Assembly (NCBI RefSeq): GCF_900109465.1
Contig: NZ_FOAZ01000004.1
Span: 186,001-250,000 of the forward strand
DNA: 64,000 nucleotides
Reading direction: 5' to 3'
Source: Streptacidiphilus jiangxiensis
GTDB taxonomy: Bacteria > Actinomycetota > Actinomycetes > Streptomycetales > Streptomycetaceae
This document shows, in pieces, positions 60,486-64,000 of this stretch (the first letter of the stretch is position 1; each line of letters begins with the position of its first letter). The notes under the pieces are model-generated. The model had not been told where the DNA came from. It searched no databases and saw only the letters and a list, made by a program, of their open reading frames with translations. The translations under genes were made by a program, and so were the position numbers.

Positions 60486-61259
60486 GTGAGCCACCGCGCC
60501 CCCTCCGCCGACGCCGCCGATGCCGGCGACAACGGCGCCGCCAGTCTGATCGAGGCCTTCGGCGGCGTCCGCGGCATGATCGACATGACGCTGCCGGGTC
60601 TGGTCTTCATCGTCGTCTTCACGATCACGAAGGACGTCGCGGTCTCGTCCTGGTCCGCGCTGGGGCTCACCCTGGTGCCGGTCGCCTGGCGGCTGTGGCG
60701 CCGGGAGACCCTCAAGCACGCCTTCGGCGGCGTGCTGGGCGTCGGGATCGGCGCGTTCATCGCGATCGAGTCCGGCAAGCCGCAGAACTTCTACCTGACG
60801 TCGATGATCTACGGCCTGGTGCTGCTGGTCGCCTACGCGGTCTCCGCGCTGGTGCGCTGGCCGCTGCTGGGCGTCATGCTGGGGCCGGTCCTCGGCGAGA
60901 ACATGACCTGGCGGACCCAGAACCCGGGCCGACTGGCCGCGTACACCAAGGCCACCTGGGTCTGGGTCGCGCTGTTCGCGCTGCGCGCCCTGATCCTCTT
61001 CCCGCTGTACTGGGCGGGGCAGGTGACCTGGCTCGGCGTCGCCAAGATCGCGCTGGGCGTTCCGCCGTGGTTGGTCGCGATCTACCTCTCCTGGCTGATC
61101 CTGTCGAAGGCGCCGCCGCCCATCAAGGTGAACCTCGAGGACGACCACGAGACGGAAGCCCCGGAGCAGCAGGCCGCCCGTGCGGTCGATGACGCCGTCG
61201 AGGGTGCTTTCCACGACCTGGCGTCGAGCCCGGTCCCGCAGGAGCGCTCGGAGCGGTAG
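60486..61259 (+). CDS. DUF3159-family membrane protein
   Basis: 257 aa with about five to six hydrophobic helices; family region FGGVRGMIDMTLPGLVFIVVF near residue 25 and MLGPVLGENMTWRTQNP near residue 135. Conserved beside the ceoBC genes in actinobacteria; function unknown. GTG 60486 lies 4 nt after the OB-protein stop, so they are cotranscribed. Confidence 0.88.
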   Translation: MSHRAPSADAADAGDNGAASLIEAFGGVRGMIDMTLPGLVFIVVFTITKDVAVSSWSALGLTLVPVAWRLWRRETLKHAFGGVLGVGIGAFIAIESGKPQNFYLTSMIYGLVLLVAYAVSALVRWPLLGVMLGPVLGENMTWRTQNPGRLAAYTKATWVWVALFALRALILFPLYWAGQVTWLGVAKIALGVPPWLVAIYLSWLILSKAPPPIKVNLEDDHETEAPEQQAARAVDDAVEGAFHDLASSPVPQERSER

Positions 61260-61272
61260 TGGCCACGCGCCA

Positions 61273-61374
61273 GGGGCGCGGGGAACTGCGCGGCAAGCCA
61301 CCCTGTGTGGTGACTCGCCGAACGAGCAGGGCCATCCCGGCAGGGTGGTTGCTCGCGCAGTTCCTCGCGCCCCT
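61273..61374. repeat. Long inverted repeat, family copy 4
   Basis: Arms GGGGCGCGGGGAACTGCGCG and CTCGCGCAGTTCCTCGCGCC with a centre related to copy 2 (both contain CGAACGAGCAGGGCCA). It lies between convergent DUF3159 and trkA genes, 13 nt after the DUF3159 stop. Confidence 0.85.
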
Positions 61375-61385
61375 GGACGTTGCGA

Positions 61386-62048
61386 CTAACTCTCAGCCGC
61401 GAAGAGAGCCTCGAGCTCCGTTTCCTTCTCCGCCGTGGCGACGAAGAGGAGCTCGTCGCCGGCCTCCAGGACGTCGCTGCCGGAGGGGACCAGGACGCGG
61501 CCCTCGCGGATGATGGTGACCAGCGCCGTGTCGTCCGGCCAGGCGATGGACTTGACCTGGGTGCCCACCACCGGCGCGTCCGAGCCGAGGGTGAGTTCGA
61601 CGAGGTTGGCGTCGCCCTGGCTGAAGCGCATGAGGGTGACCAGGTCACCCACGCTCACGGCCTCCTCGACCAGCGCGGACATCAGGCGCGGCGTGGAGAC
61701 GGCCACGTCGACGCCCCAGGCCTCGTTGAAGAGCCACTCGTTCTTCGGGTTGTTCACCCGGGCCACGACGCGCGGGACGCCGTACTCGGTCTTGGCCAGC
61801 AGCGAGACGACCAGGTTGACCTTGTCGTCGCCGGTGGCCGCGATCACGACGTTGCAGCGCTGCAGCGCGGCCTCGTCGAGGGCCGTGATCTCGCAGGCGT
61901 CGGCCAGCAGCCACTCCGCCTGGGGGACCCGCTCCACCGAGATGGACTTGGGGTTCTTGTCCACGAGGAGCACCTCGTGGCCGTTCTCCAGCAGCTCGCC
62001 CGCGATGGAACGACCCACCGCACCGGCTCCGGCGATTGCGACGCGCAT
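61386..62048 (-). CDS. TrkA-type K+ channel/transport regulatory protein (CeoC)
   Basis: 220 aa. An NAD-binding RCK-N domain starts MRVAIAGAGAVGRSIAGELLENGHEVLLVDKN; the C-terminal RCK-C half spans about residues 135-220. It gates K+ uptake in response to NAD(H) or nucleotide ligands. The start overlaps the stop of the next trkA gene (ATGA); in mycobacteria the pair is ceoB-ceoC. Confidence 0.9.
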   Translation of the reverse strand: MRVAIAGAGAVGRSIAGELLENGHEVLLVDKNPKSISVERVPQAEWLLADACEITALDEAALQRCNVVIAATGDDKVNLVVSLLAKTEYGVPRVVARVNNPKNEWLFNEAWGVDVAVSTPRLMSALVEEAVSVGDLVTLMRFSQGDANLVELTLGSDAPVVGTQVKSIAWPDDTALVTIIREGRVLVPSGSDVLEAGDELLFVATAEKETELEALFAAES

Positions 62049-62710
62049 CAGTGCTCCTCCGGGCCCTTCGCGAAGGCGGCCTCGACGGCCTCCAGATCGG
62101 CGGTGCGCAGCATCACATGCACCAGGTCGCCCTCCTGGAGGACCAGGTCGGCGGTGGGCAGGATGCCCTGGCCGAGCCGGGTGACGAACGCCACGCGCAC
62201 GTCGGCGTCCTGCTCCAGCTTGGTGACGCGGTGGCCGATCCACCCGGAGGCGAAGGGGACCTCGGCCAGCTGCACGGCGCCGCTCGGGTCCTGCCAGTGC
62301 GGTTCGGCACCGGAGGGGAGCAGACGGCGCAGCATCTGGTCCGCGGTCCAGCGGACGGTGGCGACAGTGGGGATGCCCAGGCGCTGGTACACCTCGGCCC
62401 GGCGGGGGTCGTAGATCCGGGCGGCGACGTTCTCGACGCCGAAGTTCTCCCGGGCGACGCGCGCCGCGATGATGTTGGAGTTGTCGCCGCTGCTGACCGC
62501 GGCGAAGGCTCCGGCCTCTTCGATCCCGGCCTCGCGCAGTGTGTCCTGGTCGAAACCGACCCCGGTCACGCGCTTGCCTGCGAAGTCCGACCCGAGACGG
62601 CGGAACGCCGTGGGGTCCTGGTCGACGACGGCGACCGAGTGACCCTGCTTCTCGAGGGTGCGCGCGAGGGTCGATCCCACGCGTCCGCATCCCATGATGA
62701 CGATGTGCAC
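62048..62710 (-). CDS. TrkA-type K+ channel/transport regulatory protein (CeoB)
   Basis: 220 aa. NAD-binding fold VHIVIMGCGRVGSTLARTLEKQGHSVAVVDQDP at the start, RCK-C domain at the end. GTG 62710 follows GGAAGGACG and is preferred to the longer frame. It overlaps the second trkA gene and is divergent from an APC permease, so these probably act together in K+ homeostasis. Confidence 0.9.
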   Translation of the reverse strand: MHIVIMGCGRVGSTLARTLEKQGHSVAVVDQDPTAFRRLGSDFAGKRVTGVGFDQDTLREAGIEEAGAFAAVSSGDNSNIIAARVARENFGVENVAARIYDPRRAEVYQRLGIPTVATVRWTADQMLRRLLPSGAEPHWQDPSGAVQLAEVPFASGWIGHRVTKLEQDADVRVAFVTRLGQGILPTADLVLQEGDLVHVMLRTADLEAVEAAFAKGPEEH

Positions 62711-62744
62711 GACCGTCCTTCCGGTGTCGGTTGTTCGAGGTCGA

Positions 62745-62777
62745 TGGTGACACCCTCTTAACGCTCTCTTGTCACCA
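62745..62777. promoter_or_regulatory. Inverted repeat between trkA and the APC permease gene
   Basis: TGGTGACA (62745-62752) and TGTCACCA (62770-62777) form a perfect eight-base inverted repeat around 17 bases, 35 nt before the ceoB-like start and 160 nt before the permease start. It may be an operator shared by the divergent genes. Confidence 0.4.
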
Positions 62778-62936
62778 GGGTGGCACTGTCGGGAGGATTT
62801 GGTACCCAGAGCGCAGCAGTTGGACCATCTTCCCCTCGGAACCCTCACACCAGGTCACCAGGGCTTTCCGCCTGCGATGCCGCAGTTTTGGACCCTCACT
62901 ACCTGCGAACCTTCGGAAGCATCTACCATCCTCTGC

Positions 62937-64000
62937 GTGCCAAAACTCACTGACCTGCCGAAGCGAATCCTTATCGGCCGCGCGTTGCAGAGCGACAAGC
63001 TCGGCGAGACCCTGCTGCCCAAGCGGATCGCTCTGCCGGTCTTCGCCTCCGACGCGCTCTCCTCGGTGGCCTACGCCCCCGAGCAGATCTTCCTGTCCCT
63101 GTCGGTGGCGGGCATCGCCACGATCCACTTCTCCTGGTGGATCGGCGCGATCGTCGGCCTGGTCATGCTGGTCGTCGTCGCGTCCTACCGACAGAACGTG
63201 CACGCCTACCCGAGCGGTGGTGGCGACTACGAGGTCGCCACCGTCAACCTGGGCGGCAACGCGGGCCTCACCGTGGCCGCCGCGCTGCTGGTCGACTACG
63301 TGCTCACCGTGGCCGTCTCCACGACCTCGGGCGTCGCCAACATCGTCTCCGCCGTCCCGTCGCTGCACGGGCACGAGGTGGCGCTGTCGGTCACGCTCGT
63401 GGTCGTCCTGATGGCGATGAACCTGCGTGGCGTGCGCGAGTCGGGCACCGCCTTCGCGATCCCGACCTACGCCTTCATGGGCGGCATCTTCGTGATGATG
63501 GTCTGGGCGGCGGTCCGGAACTTCTTCTTCGACTCGCACATGCACGCCGCCAGCGCCGGCTTCTCGCTGGTGCCGCAGGCCGGGCACGTGGACCCGACCG
63601 GCATCGCGATGGTCCTGCTGCTGCTGAAGACCTTCTCCTCCGGCTGTGCCGCGCTGACCGGTGTCGAGGCGATCTCCAACGGCGTCCCGGCCTTCCGCAA
63701 GCCGAAGAGCAAGAACGCCGCGACCACGCTGCTGATGATGGCCGTGATCGCCGTCACGATGCTCATCGGCATCATCTGGATGGGCAACCTGACCGGCCTG
63801 AAGATGGCCGAGGACACCAGCCAGCTGCACGGCGCCCCCGCGGGCTACCAGCAGAAGACGGCGATCGCGCAGATCTCCGAGGCGGTCTTCTCCAACTTCC
63901 ACCTGGGCTTCTACTTCATCGCCGCGGTCACCGGCCTGATCCTGGTACTGGCCGCCAACACGGCCTTCAACGGCTTCCCGGTGCTCGGCTCGATCCTCGC
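62937..64000 (+). CDS. APC-family permease (K+ or amino-acid transporter), C-terminus cut
   Basis: At least 354 residues, open to the window edge. Starts VPKLTDLPKRILIGRALQSD from GTG 62937. The soluble N-terminus is followed by ALPVFASDALSSVAYAPEQI, typical of the APC/KUP-like permeases linked to TrkA proteins, and about seven hydrophobic helices are visible, with YPSGGGDYEVA in an early loop. The neighbouring trkA pair favours K+ as the substrate, but amino-acid transport cannot be excluded. Confidence 0.88.
   Translation, partial: MPKLTDLPKRILIGRALQSDKLGETLLPKRIALPVFASDALSSVAYAPEQIFLSLSVAGIATIHFSWWIGAIVGLVMLVVVASYRQNVHAYPSGGGDYEVATVNLGGNAGLTVAAALLVDYVLTVAVSTTSGVANIVSAVPSLHGHEVALSVTLVVVLMAMNLRGVRESGTAFAIPTYAFMGGIFVMMVWAAVRNFFFDSHMHAASAGFSLVPQAGHVDPTGIAMVLLLLKTFSSGCAALTGVEAISNGVPAFRKPKSKNAATTLLMMAVIAVTMLIGIIWMGNLTGLKMAEDTSQLHGAPAGYQQKTAIAQISEAVFSNFHLGFYFIAAVTGLILVLAANTAFNGFPVLGSIL

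Noticed and set aside
62711-62936. c-di-AMP (ydaO) riboswitch before the APC permease
   Set aside because: K+ transporters often carry one, but the conserved riboswitch elements were not recognised; only an inverted repeat is visible.

Overview
The window is very GC-rich, with GTG and TTG starts, ATGA/GTGA gene overlaps, and genes that fit a Streptomyces or close relative (Streptomycetaceae): sepH, cutRS, DasR-type operators, DUF4193/DUF3093/DUF3710/DUF3159 proteins. All identifications come from reading the sequence and from memory of protein families; no search was run.

Layout. 1-9.4 kb is accessory metabolism: an asparagine synthetase-type amidotransferase, aquaporin, membrane acyltransferase, a MarR regulator divergent from two small membrane proteins, an alpha/beta hydrolase, a YrdB-family protein behind three operator-like palindromes, and an acyl-CoA synthetase. 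9.55-28.05 kb is a RiPP biosynthetic cluster. 28.3-64 kb is a conserved core region: ptsH, GNAT/acyl-CoA ligase, thymidine kinase, sulfurtransferase, sepH, lactone oxidase, hemH, suhB-like phosphatase, cutRS, acyl-ACP desaturase, DUF4193, DUF3093, thioesterase, dut, DUF3710, amidase, nagB, kdpDE, an OB-fold protein, DUF3159, two TrkA-type K+ proteins and an APC permease cut by the window edge. Much of the suhB-to-APC order matches the mycobacterial ceoBC-dut-suhB neighbourhood as I remember it.

The RiPP cluster is the most interesting content. One chain of overlapping genes (9944-22723) encodes a cytochrome P450, two ABC exporter subunits of the NHLM/C39-peptidase type, a fused leader-binding/YcaO cyclodehydratase, a SagB-type azoline dehydrogenase, a split LanB dehydratase (glutamylation half) and a separate elimination-domain protein. 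A drug-type ABC pair, a NarL-type two-component system and an unusual 59-aa charged protein follow. An orphan LuxR regulator with a degenerate receiver is read the other way. Three precursor peptides flank the operon, one upstream and two downstream. Their predicted 24-residue cores align without gaps, share Ser-Thr-Pro at positions 10-12, and swap Ser, Thr and Cys at modifiable positions. The upstream regions of precursors 1 and 2 are a duplicated element of about 105 bp. The enzyme set predicts a linear peptide with azoles and dehydroamino acids, like goadsporin, oxidised by a P450 and exported by a C39-type transporter. Only one SpaB_C-type protein is present, so the thiopeptide pyridine synthase appears to be missing. 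The C39 ABC gene carries an apparent +1 frameshift in a run of five G, and its ATPase site lacks the Walker A lysine.

Other notable points: two DasR-like (dre) sites upstream of ptsH and nagB; a four-copy family of ~103-bp inverted repeats; a ~215-bp tandem repeat array beside a decayed transporter gene; a GNAT/acyl-CoA ligase that seems to have lost the middle of its ATP-grasp domain; and paired TACG-N4-CGTA palindromes upstream of the desaturase.
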